Of a DNA stretch of 64,000 bases, positions 51,899 to 64,000 are shown piece after piece. The notes under the pieces are model-generated. The model was not told the origin of the DNA. It ran no database searches and was given only the letters and a program-made list of their open reading frames with translations. The stretch spans positions 23,118,929 through 23,182,928 of the forward strand of contig NC_135565.1 in the NCBI RefSeq assembly GCF_964340395.1. The letters are read 5' to 3'. Position numbers and translations under genes: made by a program. Within the stretch, counting starts at the first letter, position 1, and each line of letters starts with the position of its first letter. Origin of the DNA: Glandiceps talaboti (taxonomy: Eukaryota; Hemichordata; Enteropneusta; Spengelidae).

Positions 51899-54800
51899 CA
51901 TGAATGAAGAAGACATGCCCCTCACCTCTGAACTGAATGCGAGGACACCTATTTTAATTTTCTCAATATGTATTGTTACTTCGCTTCGTTACAGACAACA
52001 TCAAAGGTTGTCTGAAAAGCCGCAGTCACCAGTTTATGTTAATAAAGGCATTTTGCAGTCTCCCCCTGTGCTCATTCCATCGTTTGTTAATTGTGATCTA
52101 CAATGGGTTTCTTAACGGACCAATAGTACTTAGATATTTGTAGAGCCAGACATTGAAATGTAGCAATGTTAGGACGATTTTTGTAGAGCCAGACGGTGTT
52201 CTGTTCAGGTTAACTCACTTTTATTGTACATTGTTTTATACAGAAATTCCGGAATACCTGCATGACGTTTTCAAGAGGGCGTCTTCAATTGACACTGGGG
52301 TACCAGATGGGAATGTAAAACACAAACGGGTCGACAGACAGGTAGCGGCTGCTTTAGAGGCACTTGGTCCATTTTCAGACAAAGCCATGGAAATAGGCGG
52401 GAAATTGGCGGAAAAAACTGTGGACAAGTTATTTGACAAGATAGGTGAATCGGGAGCTCGGGCAGCAGATTATCTAAAAAATGGGGTAGGTTTTGTTTGA
52501 ATATTGTATTGTGCATGTATAATTGGCCTTATAGCTTTTTAAAAGTACGCAATGTGCGGGTCAAGCCGATTGTCTATATTGTTGCTGGTTTATTCATTAA
52601 ACTATTGGAGAAATTGTAATTAAATATACGTACTAATTCAAATATCTTTATTTTGTAATGGATGCTGAAAGTTGTTATTATTTCTTCATACCTCAAATAG
52701 AATTCCTCCCGTTGCTCGGTGCATCGTGTCTTAGAATTAACGATAGAATTCCTTCCGTTGCTTGGTGCACCGTGCCTTAGAATAAACGATAGAATTCCTT
52801 CCTTTGCTTGGTGTACCTTGCCTTAGAATTATCGATGTAGTTCGATTTATCGATTAATACCTTAACTTGATTAGTGCATAGTGTTTTATAGTTAACAATA
52901 GTTCGATTTATCTATTTATACCTTAACTTGATTGGTGCATAGTGTTTTATAGTTAACGATAGTTCGATTTATCTATTTATACCTTAACTTGATTGGTGCA
53001 TAGTGTTTTATAGTTAACGATAGTTCGATTTATCTATTTATACCTTAACTTGATTGGTGCATAGTGTTTTATAGTTAACGATAGTTCGATTTATCTATTT
53101 ATACCTTAACTTGATTGGTGCATAGTGTTTTATAGTTAACGATAGTTCGATTTATCTATTTATACCTTAACAAGATTCACGTGCTACACAGTTACTGCTC
53201 AGAATAAATCAGTCTTTCTGTTCTCTACTCATCCTCAACCAAATGATGAAATGCAGTTTCAGGCAACCAGACTTCAAATCAGCGGCTGTTAACCCTGACC
53301 TTGACGACAGATAGTTGACTGGACATAGTATATGACTGATGAATGATGTATTAATACAGTATTAATTAATAAAGACAACGTATTTGGATAGAACCTCCAG
53401 ACTGTATCATATTCTCCGCACGACATGATTATTTTTGTTTCGATTGAAGGCCTCGGTCGATGTTGAACCCCAAAATGGATTCTTGTCTAATAACCTATTT
53501 GCACCTCCTGCATGGCATGTTGATGCTCATGTTAAATCCAACGACGAGCCAAAAGCCCAAAGCGCACAGCCTGCTTTCGTCTACCCTATGGGCATTGGTG
53601 AGTGCTTTCTTTAAAAATCACATATTTTTCACAAGTGTTACCACACCCGTCCCACAATCGAAACAACAACAAATTTAAGCAAATATTGACGGACATTTAT
53701 CCGAGGAAAACTGTGAAATAGTGATATCGATACAGAAGATTCACTTCATTCATTTCGAAAGTATCTGATTCTATAGATTAATTATAACCCATTGCCAGAT
53801 AAGGATATTACATTGAGATCTTTTTGGATCAAAAAGAATTACATGACGCTGTTTATACATGTCGCTAAACAAGTAGTTAAAGAAATGAATATCTTTTATT
53901 GCAATAGCTCACATGGGTGTCAAGACAATAGGTACACTAATATCGTATGTCTGGAGATGTCATTCAAGTTAAAGTTTAATGTCCTTTGTTTCATCTCCAT
54001 GACGCTCATAATTATGCATGCCTGTTGTTCTCTCTGGAAACTAATCTCCTATGCGTGACTTATTGTGATTTGATTATTATAACGAACATAGCTCAGAACA
54101 GACTCAGGACTTAGATTTTGACTGTGGCGCGGGGAGCAACTATCCGGGCTCTGGCTTTGGAGTGAAGCCGTGAGGCCGAACTTGGGGCTTTGATAAATAT
54201 AGTATATGTTCCAGTTGTACAACATACGTCGTCTCTCCTTTTCCTAATAATAATTGGTGATCCAAAGAGAGATAGAGAGAGGGGGAGGGAGGGAGGGTGG
54301 GAGGACAGACAGGTGTAATCTTTATCAAACTCAGAAAAGTACAGAGTGCACGTGATGTCATAGCTATATGTATTCGTATGCATCTTGATAGTTTGCTTAC
54401 TGCTAACCCTTGTATGATCCATAACACGATCACGACTAATTAATATTTTTGTGCATGTCAACTCAAAAGGTCCTATAATGTACAATGGATGTTGGGGCAC
54501 TGGATACAAACCAGGTGATCCTTGTTACCAAGCAAGAGTACCTTCGGCGTCAACATGTATCGTATGTATACATTACTACTTTATTGTTTTATTTTGTCTC
54601 AAAACTAACTGGGAGTTTACAACTCATGTCATTCACTCCTATTAGAATTCTTTCAACTCTGGCTTCAAGAATAAACACTCTTCAGCATTTATGAATTTCT
54701 CAGGATGGTTTGTTTTTCAAATAGTTTGCATAATGAAAAGCAGTGCCCCCAAAACGCAAATAATTCTGTAGTTTATTTTCATGACATTTTTAAATTAAGC

Positions 54801-57800
54801 TTGTTCACTGCACACACTCCCATCCACCACTCCTACCAATATCGTCCTGAAGGCTTTCATGTTTAATATATTTATCATGATTTTATCTCATATTGTATAA
54901 TTTGCACTGTGTGTGTTTGCATTTTATGTGAATTTATATCTCATGGGGGTGTGGTTAAACAACATCAAGGCAAATCCTACTCAAGTTTACAGGTGTTTAG
55001 CTCAAAAGAAGTATTCTAATTCCGTTACCTTTATACTCTCTAACGTCTCCCAGAACGAGATTGATGCTGCCTCCTTCATTGGTGTTGGGTTTGATGGACG
55101 TGGTGAATACAGTCCAGACAGTCGTAAAATGACTATCATTCAAAGTGAATGTCCTGGCCATTCATCGTGAGTATTAATTCTATGGAATGGCCATTCATCG
55201 TGAGTATTAATTCTATGGAATGGCCATTCATCGTGAGTATTAATTCTATGGACTGGCCATTCATCGTGAGTATTAATTCTATGGACAGGCCATTCATCGT
55301 GAGTATTAATTCTATGGACTGGCCATTCATCGTGAGTATTAATTCTATGGACTGGCCATTCATCGTGAGTATTAATTCTATGGACTGGCCATTCATCGTG
55401 AGTATTAATTCTATGGACTGGCCATTCATCGTGAGTATTAATTCTATGGACAGGCCATTCATCGTGAGTATTAATTCTATGGACAGGCCATTCATCGTGA
55501 GTATTAATTCTATGGACTGGCCATTCATCGTGAGTATTAATTCTATGGAATGGCCATTCATCGTGAGTATTAATTCTATGTCCTGGCCATTCATCGTGAG
55601 TATTAATTCTATGGACTGGCCATTCATCGTGAGTATTAATTCTATGGAATGGCCATTCATCGTGAGTATTAATTCTATGGACAGGCCATTCATCGTGAGT
55701 ATTAATTCTATGGACAGGCCATTCATCGTGAGTATTAATTCTATGGACAGGCCATTCATCGTGAGTATTAATTCTATGGACAGGCCATTCATCGTGAGTA
55801 TTAATTCTATGGACAGGCCATTCATCGTGAGTATTAATTCTATGGACAGGCCATTCATCGTGAGTATTAATTCTATGGACAGGCCATTCATCGTGAGTAT
55901 TAATTCTATGGAATGGCCATTCATCGTGAGTATTAATTCTATGGAATGGCCATTCATCGTGAGTATTAATTCTATGGACTGGCCATTCATCGTGAGTATT
56001 AATTCTATGGAATGGCCATTCATCGTGAGTATTAATTCTATGGAATGGCCATTCATCGTGAGTATTAATTCTATGGACAGGCCATTCATCGTGAGTATCA
56101 ATTCTATGGAATGGCCATTCATCGTGAGTATTAATTCTATGGAATGGCCATTCATCGTGAGTATTAATTCTATGGAATGGCCATTCATCGTGAGTATTAA
56201 TTCTATGGACTGGCCATTCATTGTGAGTATTAATTCTATGGAATGGCCATTCATCGTGAGTATTAATTCTATGGACTGGCCATTCATTGTGAGTATTAAT
56301 CCTATGGAATGGCCATTCATCGTGAGTATTAATTCTATGGAATGGCCATTCATCGTGAGTATTAATTCTATGGACTGGCCATTCATTGTGAGTATTAATT
56401 CTATGGAATGGCCATTCATCGTGAGTATTAATTCTATGGACTGGCCATTCATCGTGAGTATTAATTCTATGGAATGGCCATTCATCGTGAGTATTAATTC
56501 TATGGACTGGCCATTCATCGTGAGTATTAATTCTATGGAATGGCCATTCATCGTGAGTATTAATTCTATGGACTGGCCATTCATCGTGAGTATTAATTCT
56601 ATGGAATGGCCATTCATCGTGAGTATTAATTCTATGGAATGGCCATTCATCGTGAGTATTAATTCTATGGAATGGCCATTCATCGTGAGTATTAATTCTA
56701 TGGAATGGCCATTCATCGTGAGTATTAATTCTATGGAATGGCCATTCATCGTGAGTATTAATTCTATGGAATGGCCATTCATCGTGAGTATTAATTCTAT
56801 GGAATGGCCATTCATCGTGAGTATTAATTCTATGGAATGGCCATTCATCGTGAGTATTAATTCTATGGAATGGCCATTCATCGTGAGTATAAATTCTATG
56901 GAATGGCCATTCATCGTGAGTATTAATTCTATGGAATAGCCATTCATTGTTTTTGGATGATTGTCAGGCTTCATTTCTTTCCTGCCTACACTCCAATTTG
57001 ATGTATACATACCATCTTAGCCAATGCCATTGCCATATTTGAATGGTTACAGGACTTTGAAATAGTTACCATATTGATGTGAAATGGATACTTATTTTAG
57101 ATTTCTAATTGATAAATCTACATTACTATTTGGAAAAGAATTACAACAACTGAACTGAAGTATTTGTCTATAATTCATTCGATTTCGAAAAACTAATATA
57201 ATATATTAAAACGTTTGTTATTGAGGTACAGATTTGTAGACTAATATTTGAAAATCCACCTCAGAACCAGTGACGTAGATGCAAGTTGTCATGACGTAGA
57301 TCGACCAGGGTATAAATCCTATATTTGTGTTCGAAAACGTTCAATTTGACTACTTCTTATCGATAGATGTAATCTCTGACGATATCGACCGCAATGAGTG
57401 ATTTCATTTCCCCTTACAATTTCCAGGTTTGATGGCTTTGCTATCCCTGACGCAATGGAAATACACGGCGTCTATGAGACTAGATCCACCATGACTACAT
57501 TCAAGAGCCGTGAGGAATACAGTTCGTACTTAAAACAAGAAGCTGGTGTGTCGGGCAGTTATCTCTTCTTCAGTGCAGGAGTGACGGAGGCTTATGGTAA
57601 CGCTAAAATGAGTAACGAACAGCAATTCTTATCTCAGTTGAATATTGATGTTATTAGGTGCGTAACAAACTCCAGTTCCCAGTTGTCATACTCTTCTGTA
57701 TAAAAAAAACTTCCCAAAGGTTGTAGCTAAAAGCTTACGAATTTTATCATTTCGCAGATTCGTATAATATAACACTCGCGAAATAATACCGACATGTTTG

Positions 57801-60800
57801 CCTGCCCGCGGCAATCAGGAATGAGAGACAAGGTTCATGTCAAATTAAACATACAATATAATTAGTGTCAGCAACTTATCAAAGTATAAAACCAGGGATG
57901 CAAGATTCAATAATCCTGTTTAATGATTTGTCAGTGACCACATCTTGTATCAGTCAAGCGTGAATTTAACAGAAAGTCTATTTAATAACATTCCATAGAA
58001 AGAAAGAAACTAATATATGTAAAAAAAAAAAACACTCCGTCCAATTATATCAGGTGCACCCGCTCCTTTTTTTTTATTTGTTTTATGTCTCAGTTATCTT
58101 CCTGTCTTCTCTTAGCTGACTTAATGCAAGAAAACGCATCGGGGGTTTTTTCGCCGTGATCACCCATTGTAAAACCTTGCCACACTTACACACCAAACGT
58201 TTGGTAAAAGTGAGTTGTTGAAGTATAATAAAAATGTAATCAAGAGTAAGACGACATTCAAGCGTCGTTGACTATTAGTATAGTATTAAGAAATGTGTTC
58301 GATCATGTATTCGCAATTAACTCTGTGGACAGTTCTTCCAGGGAGAGTCACAACTCTAGTCAGAATTCTAATAACTCTAGTGAGAGTCACAACTCTATTC
58401 AGAATTCTAATAGCTCAGGGAGAGTCACAACGCTAGTCAGAATTCTAATACCTCTAGTGAGAGTCACAACTCTAGTGAAAGTCTTTATACCCCTTAATTT
58501 GTTTAAAGGTTTGAGTTATTCCAAGATGACATCACGGCAGATGAATTGTCAACCACCTTTCTTAAAGAGTTTATGGATTTACCGACGTCTTATCTCGCAC
58601 CAGGAGCTCCATTTAAGTTTCGTAAGTATATTGTATATTGTCACATATCTACATAACACAAGCTTCAACGCCAACAAACTTCTTGATATCACAGAGCATT
58701 TTATACAAAGCATTTTATCAGACGCTTTCAAATGATACTTTATAATCCACATAATTTCTCAGAACACGTTGCTGTACACGGTACCATTTCCCTAAAATAT
58801 ATGATTTCTTGTCATTTCATGTATATGAAAATATAATTTTCAAATTAATGTTAGCAGGAGTTAAGATCCGACTGACAACATCGGCAGTCTCTTTAGTTTA
58901 ATATGTATAGCCAAACTCAAGATTTATTTGCGAAATGCTAATTGGATGCTTTAATTTCTCCTAACCCACAGAGGATTTCATCTTGAGGTGGGGAACGCAT
59001 TATATCAAATCTGGTTTCTTTGGTGGCAGACTTTCAATCCGAAAAGTTGCTCAGGCATCATACTACAGTGACGTGGAAGAGTTCTCTGTGGAAGCTAAGG
59101 TTGACTATGACTCGTTCTTTTCAAGTTTTCATGCCAAATCATCTACCGAGAGTGGATCCACGTCTGCAAAGCAGACCAGTTATTCATCATTAGCCATAGA
59201 AGCTCTCGGTGGCGATGCAAACATTGCTGCCCTTGTAAGTGACGGAGGTACCCCAACAACTAGAACCGGTAGGTTAGAATGTGGTGATACATTGTATTAT
59301 ACCAAGATCAAGCCAAATTGTTGTCCTTGAACAGAGTATGCACCCTTGTAGAAATGTGATTGAAAATGTTCCAAATCGCCATTATTATTTTTCCCGATTT
59401 TATTAGAAACCATGCTTGTCATATTACTCCCAAATATTTGAATTCTTCAGCTGAGGAAAATACGAGTGACCTAAACGGACCGTGTCGCTACTCGTCTAGC
59501 GACACGTACTGGCAAATCCTTAGGTCACTCATACCTTTACCCGGCTGAAGGAATAAAAATGTATGGGAATAATATATCTAATTGTATAAGGCTGTGCATG
59601 CATATTTTGGAAGACCCAACTCGTTAAAACCGTAGGCAAGGACACCCCCCCCCCTCCTTCACATCCCTTGATTACTTATACGAAGTAACTTCTTTTTGTA
59701 GAATATATATATGGCCGTAATTTGGTAAAGTGTTACCGTTTAATGTTAGTTAGAGGGTTCTTTTATAATTTGTGACTTTTTCATATCTTTTAAACACTGT
59801 GGTAAATGTTTCTTGGTATACCTGTATTTATGTTGAGGATATTTTCAAAGAGTTATTCGATTGTACTGGAATTGAAATGGAACAGTATTATTCGATTGTA
59901 CTGGAATTGAAATGGAACAGTATTATTTAATTTACAGTTTATACCCCATTTATCAAAGTCGTAAGAGCAAATAACCCCACTCACATAGTTTTAAACTAGA
60001 ATGGCCCCTTACCTATTCCTCCCCTTTCAGATCTCGTCAACTGGCTAGCGTCTATACATGACTACCCAAAGCTGTTCAAGTTTAGAATAGCTCAAATCAC
60101 GGACCTATTGTACTTCCGACGAGAGGAGATATTTCCAACCAAAGATTCGGAAGACTGTGGTGAAAGAGACGACTTACAGATAGATTCTAGAACTGAAGAA
60201 AGGTACTATTATGTCGAGAAGACAGTGCAAAATGTCACTGTAAAGGAGAGAGTTTATTGTGATTATGAATCCGAACAAAAGTTTATGCGTGACCTATCTA
60301 ATCGACGAAAATCCCTGGAAGAAGCAATAAGTGTATACATGTCAGAGGTGAGTTATCTGTTGTTGTATGTAGCAATAAGTGTATACATGTCAAATGATTA
60401 CATTTCCAAGTCATATGATTAAACTTCTAAGTCATATTATTTCATTTCTAAGTTATATGATTACATTTTTAAGGGTCTGGTGTCTAAAGATGAAGTGAGT
60501 ATACCTGGCGGAAGTGGAAACTGTGAGATAGATGAATTCGAACACAAGAAAAAATCAGAAACTCCGGACTGGGAATACATATCGAGTGGAAAATCATTTA
60601 CTCTCATTTTTGACATGGAAGATAGCATAACTGGTGGTTACCATGACAGATCAATCGGAAAGAAAGCCATTTTAACGGTAAGTCATGTGTGTATTTTCAT
60701 TCATAATTATATACATATTGCCAATATTCTTCGTAGTTCAGCCAAGGGCTAAATGAGTGACCTAAGGGGCCTTGCAACAACATGTCACTAGACGAGTAAT

Positions 60801-61654
60801 GAAAAACCCTTTGATTACGAGTATTTTCTGAATGAATGAAGCATAAATCACGAATTTCGCGAAAAAATATTGGCAATAATAGGAACCAATTTTGAGTCAT
60901 ATTGTGAGCATCGTAGAACTAGTGACTTTGACATAGGTTGACATGACGTAGAACCACCAGGGTAGATAATCCATATTTATTTGTATAAAGACAATAACTT
61001 GGCTTGTACATGGCGTAATTATTATAAATTGCATACATACATACATACATACATACATACATACATACATACATACATACATACATACATACATACATAC
61101 CGGTACATGTATCGTTTCCATATGAAAGAATACGTCTGAAATGTTGCACCTATAGTATGTAATCACATCGTCGTATCCAAATACATGTGTAAGCACACAG
61201 TTTCGACTTAAGCTAGACATGAAGAAGTTGTCCATGGTTTCTATAGCTACTATAAGATTCAAATTTAGCATTTTTCATCTGACAGTTTGCTCAGCTAACC
61301 TTTCTGTTGTGTTTGACAATCCCTACTAGATGCATCTCTTTGCTGGTAAGTGGTTCATCGAGGACAACGACGGACGAGCCAGTCTTGCCGATGGATATAG
61401 TAATGGTGGCAGTGGTAATCTTGAGAACTATAAAATCTCTATTGATGGTTTGGTGGTTACATTTATTCCTGAGGTACACATGGTTTTGTTACAAGACGAA
61501 GATTACAATGCATCAATCATTCCTTGGAAAAATCTCAATGAAGACCTAAAAGGTGAGATTACGTACCCCGACTTTCGTTAGTCATTGTCGTATATAAATG
61601 GAAGAGGGGTGGATAGGTGGATGGCTTCAGAGGGAGGTATTGGGGAGGGTCTGG

Positions 61655-61722
<68 letters not shown>

Positions 61723-63940
61723 TCAGACAGACAGACAGACAGACAGACGGACGGACGGATGGATGGACAGACAGACAGACAGGTAGATACATTGTGTTTT
61801 TCTAGATGTACTAGGTACTGTATTTGTCTTTTTAAAACAATACGTATTTCTATCATCACTATAGGTCGCTATGTGGCACGAGTCGAGTGGCCTATATCCC
61901 TCAGAAATGCGGATGCAGTAGAGAAGATCTTCATGAATGGAGCTGTTTCTAGTTTACCTTGTAATACACATTGGTCGAACGTTCAAACGTTTGATATAAT
62001 GAGTAAGTAATGTTAATTCATCATTATTTAATATCAGTTCTAAATCTCGTAATGTCAGTTCTAAATCTCGTAATATCAATTCGAAGTCTCGTAAGATCAA
62101 TTCTAAGTCTCGTAAGATCAATTCTAAGTCTCGTAATGTCATATTATGTTGTAAAACCACTCCTCTTTTCCAGCAACTCAAGATTTTAGATATCTACAAG
62201 CAATGTAGATTAAACACTTATTTACTCATTTTTGACTTAAATAAAGAATAAATACTTTGTACATGATACTAAAAAGTGTCAACAACTCATCAACTACTCA
62301 ACACGACTTGCCACGAAAGACAATTTCTATATTCCAAAAGTACACATCTCAATAAACCAACATAGCTTCAAATACATTGGCACTCTCTGACTGACTATTT
62401 GAAAAAGAAACCCTGCAATAGAGCCGACTTTAAATTTACACTGCATTTGAAGCAACAATTTTCTCTTAAATTGATTTGTACATTGTTTCTATTCTCACTT
62501 TACTTTCTATTTAGTGAATTGGAATTTTACTAACTTCCAAGCTGTCAGTCTGACACAGCGCATCGCATAATCTCATCGTGTTCTTCTTTGAGCCCACAAG
62601 CTCGACTAGTCTAAGAACTATTTTTTGGCCCTAGCCAGGAATTTGTTTTTGTAATTCTCTATATTATCTATTTTGTGGCTCATTTGACTTGTAAATTTTG
62701 ATATTTCGTACATTTGTATAATTGTTGTGTTTTGTAAGCCTATAATTTCGGACAATACAGTTATTATTATATTCTCGAGATTGACTTCTATTCTTAGTAT
62801 TGAACACAAATAGTATATGATGAAATATTCAAATTCTGTCATCGTTCGTTATTTTTACAGAGGGAGGAATTTGCATATATTTTTCTGCTGTCAGTGACGG
62901 CTCTATTTACATTGTTTTTGCATCTGTGCCAAAGGACAAGACGACATGGTATTACGTGGAAATATCGCCCTCAGTGGCAGCCATCCACAAGGTAAGTTAA
63001 GCCTTTGGGTATACCTCGTGACTTGCATAACAGTAATAACTTTTCCGTACTATAATCTTTACGCAACTTAGTAAACCAGAGCATTTTTCTTTTCGCTGAT
63101 GTCACGAAAAATGATTATGAAGAGAGGCGTATGTAATGTAGAGTTGCAGTAAAAATGAAAACTGAGTGTTTTGTGACGTCATTCCGGGGGGTACCCGGCA
63201 GTCAGTTGATGTCAACAATAAGTTGATGCGAAATACCTATGTACCTTCATGACTAGCAAACGCGAAAATAGTTTTTGAAAAATCACATTGGGATGACTAA
63301 GTTGTATTTTCTGAACTAAATATTTTCAAATAATATAGAATTGAATGAATTACTTTAATTTTAAAATGTCTACATATTTGGAAATATTTACATTTTTGTT
63401 ATTACTCTTCTATTTTTGCCCGTAAGACTCAGCTCTTTATCTAATTATGATCTGTCTTTCCTTATTTCGCTCGAACATAAATATGGCAAATCACAATAAA
63501 ATGCCAAAATTGTGTTTGCTTAACTGAATACTATCATCTTAAATGAAATGTTAGGGAATTGAATGATTTTTCCTTATTTCAGAGATTCCTAAATAATCTA
63601 TCCGTGTACTTACTAAGTATCATACAATCTTACATCTATTAGTATTTACAGTTGTATTAATTGTGTCATCTCTAACATACATATATCAATATTTTTTTTT
63701 TAATTTCTAGAATAATCATGTGCTGACTGAGACATCAAACAACAATGCACGGGGCCTTGGAGATAAAATACTTCATCAGAATTACTTTGTTTGTATTGAT
63801 ATATTGGCACAAGAGAAGACAACTCTTATTGAATATGGAAAGTACATATATGACGAAGATTCTAAAGTTATTTATCTGTCGTACAAAGATACCCATGATC
63901 CTTTACGACCAATGTTCTATGCCTTTGGAAGTGGTGATAA
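51550..63940 (+). CDS. MACPF (perforin/complement-fold) secreted protein, 14 exons, 3' end outside window
   Basis: Exons: 51550-51652, 52244-52485, 53450-53597, 54470-54561, about 54970-55166, 57427-57657, 58509-58621, 58972-59268, 60031-60347, 60474-60677, 61330-61552, 61865-62002, 62861-62991 and 63711-63940 (continues). Phases agree throughout. The exception is the exon-4 to exon-5 join, where the weak acceptor at 54,969 keeps frame but the better-looking one at 54,992 does not. At least 888 aa: signal peptide (about 1-23), a helical amphipathic region (35-115), then a MACPF domain (about 200-520) with GVGFDGRGEYSPDSRK, the signature WGTHYI at 58,989-59,006, EALGG and WLASIHDYP. A charged region follows. 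The last exons (GGICIYFSAVSDG, WYYVEISPS, LIEYGKYIYD, PMFYAFGSGDK) resemble the FAMeT-like domain PF12248. MACPF proteins usually oligomerise on membranes in defence or development; the target here is unknown. No disruption is seen. Confidence 0.85.
51630..51718 (+). repeat. Triplicated 22-bp exon-1 donor junction of the MACPF gene
   Basis: TTTTGGTAAGTTGGCTGATATA occurs three times, placing identical strong donors G|GTAAGT at 51,653, 51,675 and 51,697. Only the first keeps the frame into exon 2, since 22 is not a multiple of 3. Confidence 0.9.
51759..51898. repeat. TTTA/GTTT then (GT)n microsatellite in intron 1
   Basis: ATTT/GTTT tetramers run into a long GT dinucleotide tract. Confidence 0.95.
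52690..53175. repeat. Minisatellites in MACPF intron 2
   Basis: Three units of about 50 bp (TAGAATTCCTTCCGTTGCTT type) are followed by five nearly identical units of about 60 bp (ACTTGATTGGTGCATAGTGT type). The two sets share a TGGTGCA core, so the second may derive from the first. Confidence 0.85.
55155..56945 (+). repeat. 33-bp exon-junction minisatellite, intron 5 of the MACPF gene
   Basis: About 54 copies of a 33-bp unit whose core GGCCATTCATC|GTGAGTATT is the end of exon 5 plus its 5' splice site (true donor at 55,167). Units are nearly identical. A variable triplet before GGCC (AAT, ACT, ACA, one TCC) defines types, and ACA units form a run of seven near 55,680-55,890. Because 33 is a multiple of 3, both strands show spurious frames of about 600 codons. 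In the gene's own frame each unit has TGA directly after the junction. Confidence 0.95.
58335..58480. repeat. Short tandem repeat just before MACPF exon 7
   Basis: Four copies of a unit of about 40 bp with GAGAGTCACAACTCTAGTCAGAATTCTAAT, ending about 30 bp before the acceptor at 58,508. Confidence 0.8.
59442..59553. mobile_element. About 112-bp foldback element in MACPF intron 8
   Basis: The inverted ends ATTCTTCAGCTGAGG and CCGGCTGAAGGAAT enclose pairing arms GAGTGACCTAA and TTAGGTCACTC and a central GTGTCGCTACTCGTCTAGCGACAC hairpin. It is related to the element at 60,705-60,885. Confidence 0.65.
60320..60473 (+). repeat. MACPF intron 9 made of junction-derived repeats
   Basis: The last 22 bp of exon 9 (AGCAATAAGTGTATACATGT..., 60,323-60,344) recur exactly at 60,372-60,393, inside the intron. 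The rest of this 126-bp intron consists of about four copies of a 21-bp unit ending in TTTCTAAG or TTTTTAAG. The last of these is the acceptor used for exon 10. Confidence 0.8.
60705..60885. mobile_element. About 180-bp foldback-type element in MACPF intron 10
   Basis: The inverted ends are TATTGCCAATATTCTTCG and CGCGAAAAAATATTGGCAAT. The inside shares GAGTGACCTAAGG and CACTAGACGAGTA with the element at 59,442-59,553 in opposite orientation, so both probably belong to one family. Confidence 0.55.
61030..61099. repeat. (CATA)n microsatellite in MACPF intron 10
   Basis: About 17 CATA units. Confidence 0.95.
61657..61785. repeat. (CAGA)n microsatellite in MACPF intron 11
   Basis: CAGA units with a few CGGA and TGGA variants and one ATCAGA interruption. 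Confidence 0.95.
62030..62145. repeat. 21-bp tandem repeat in MACPF intron 12
   Basis: Five units of TCAATTCTAAGTCTCGTAAG type begin about 30 bp after the exon-12 donor. Several units carry a donor-like CTCGTAAG, but the exon sequence itself is not repeated. Confidence 0.8.
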
Positions 63941-64000
63941 GTGAGTACTGCCAGCTGAGTGTCTGTTTATGCGAGTCTCTCATTCTATGTACTTGCGATT

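Noticed and set aside
55136-57010. Two overlapping frames of about 600 codons on opposite strands (MDWPFIVSINS-type and LTMNGHSIE-type repeats)
   Set aside because: Both are by-products of a stop-free 33-bp repeat whose length is a multiple of 3. The array lies in an intron and starts at a splice donor.

Overview
This is eukaryotic, intron-bearing, AT-rich animal DNA with very many micro- and minisatellites, foldback elements and a decayed LINE. The gene families (kringle exons of phase 1-1, LDL-receptor class A modules, stand-alone secreted C1q domains, a MACPF protein) suggest a marine invertebrate, most likely a non-vertebrate deuterostome such as a hemichordate or amphioxus. Sequence alone does not settle the species. 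I found no RNA genes, no CRISPR and nothing bacterial.

Layout. (1) 1-6,255 and about 10,030-19,555 are the two arms of a large, diverged inverted duplication. Each arm carries the 5' part of a kringle gene, so the two genes are head to head: the left one runs off the left edge on the minus strand, and the right one (13,315-25,120, plus strand) is complete. The right protein is predicted as signal peptide, four kringles, two LDLa modules, a Ser/Thr/Met-rich stalk, one membrane helix and a very short tail (about 643 residues). The right arm also carries a truncated L1-like LINE and a 289-bp foldback element; the left arm keeps the empty site of the latter. (2) The spacer between the arms (6,255-10,030) holds a block with a broken C1q-like gene and two foldback elements. 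(3) 27,665-46,780 is a run of direct segmental duplications (spacing about 7.3 and 7.8 kb) with three intact, intronless, minus-strand C1q-like genes. Each has a palindromic kappaB-like site 50-60 bp upstream of its ATG. (4) 46,780-51,550 has no recognisable gene. (5) 51,550 to beyond the right edge is a plus-strand MACPF (perforin/complement-fold) gene with 14 exons visible. Its C-terminal exons resemble the farnesoic-acid-methyltransferase-like (FAMeT, PF12248) extracellular domain.

The most unusual signal: at several exon ends the exon-intron junction itself, including the 5' splice site, has been tandemly multiplied into the intron. The kringle-2 junction has about 15 extra copies in the right gene and 8 in the left. 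MACPF exon 5 has about 54 copies of a 33-bp unit, exon 1 has three 22-bp copies, and exon 9 has one extra copy in an intron that is otherwise made of acceptor-side repeats. Each copy in the larger arrays is a potential decoy donor, and reading through any of these junctions meets a stop almost at once.

As a set, the locus groups secreted recognition-type proteins (C1q), a kringle/LDLa membrane protein and a MACPF protein. That looks like a fast-evolving innate-immunity-type cluster; this functional link is inference.
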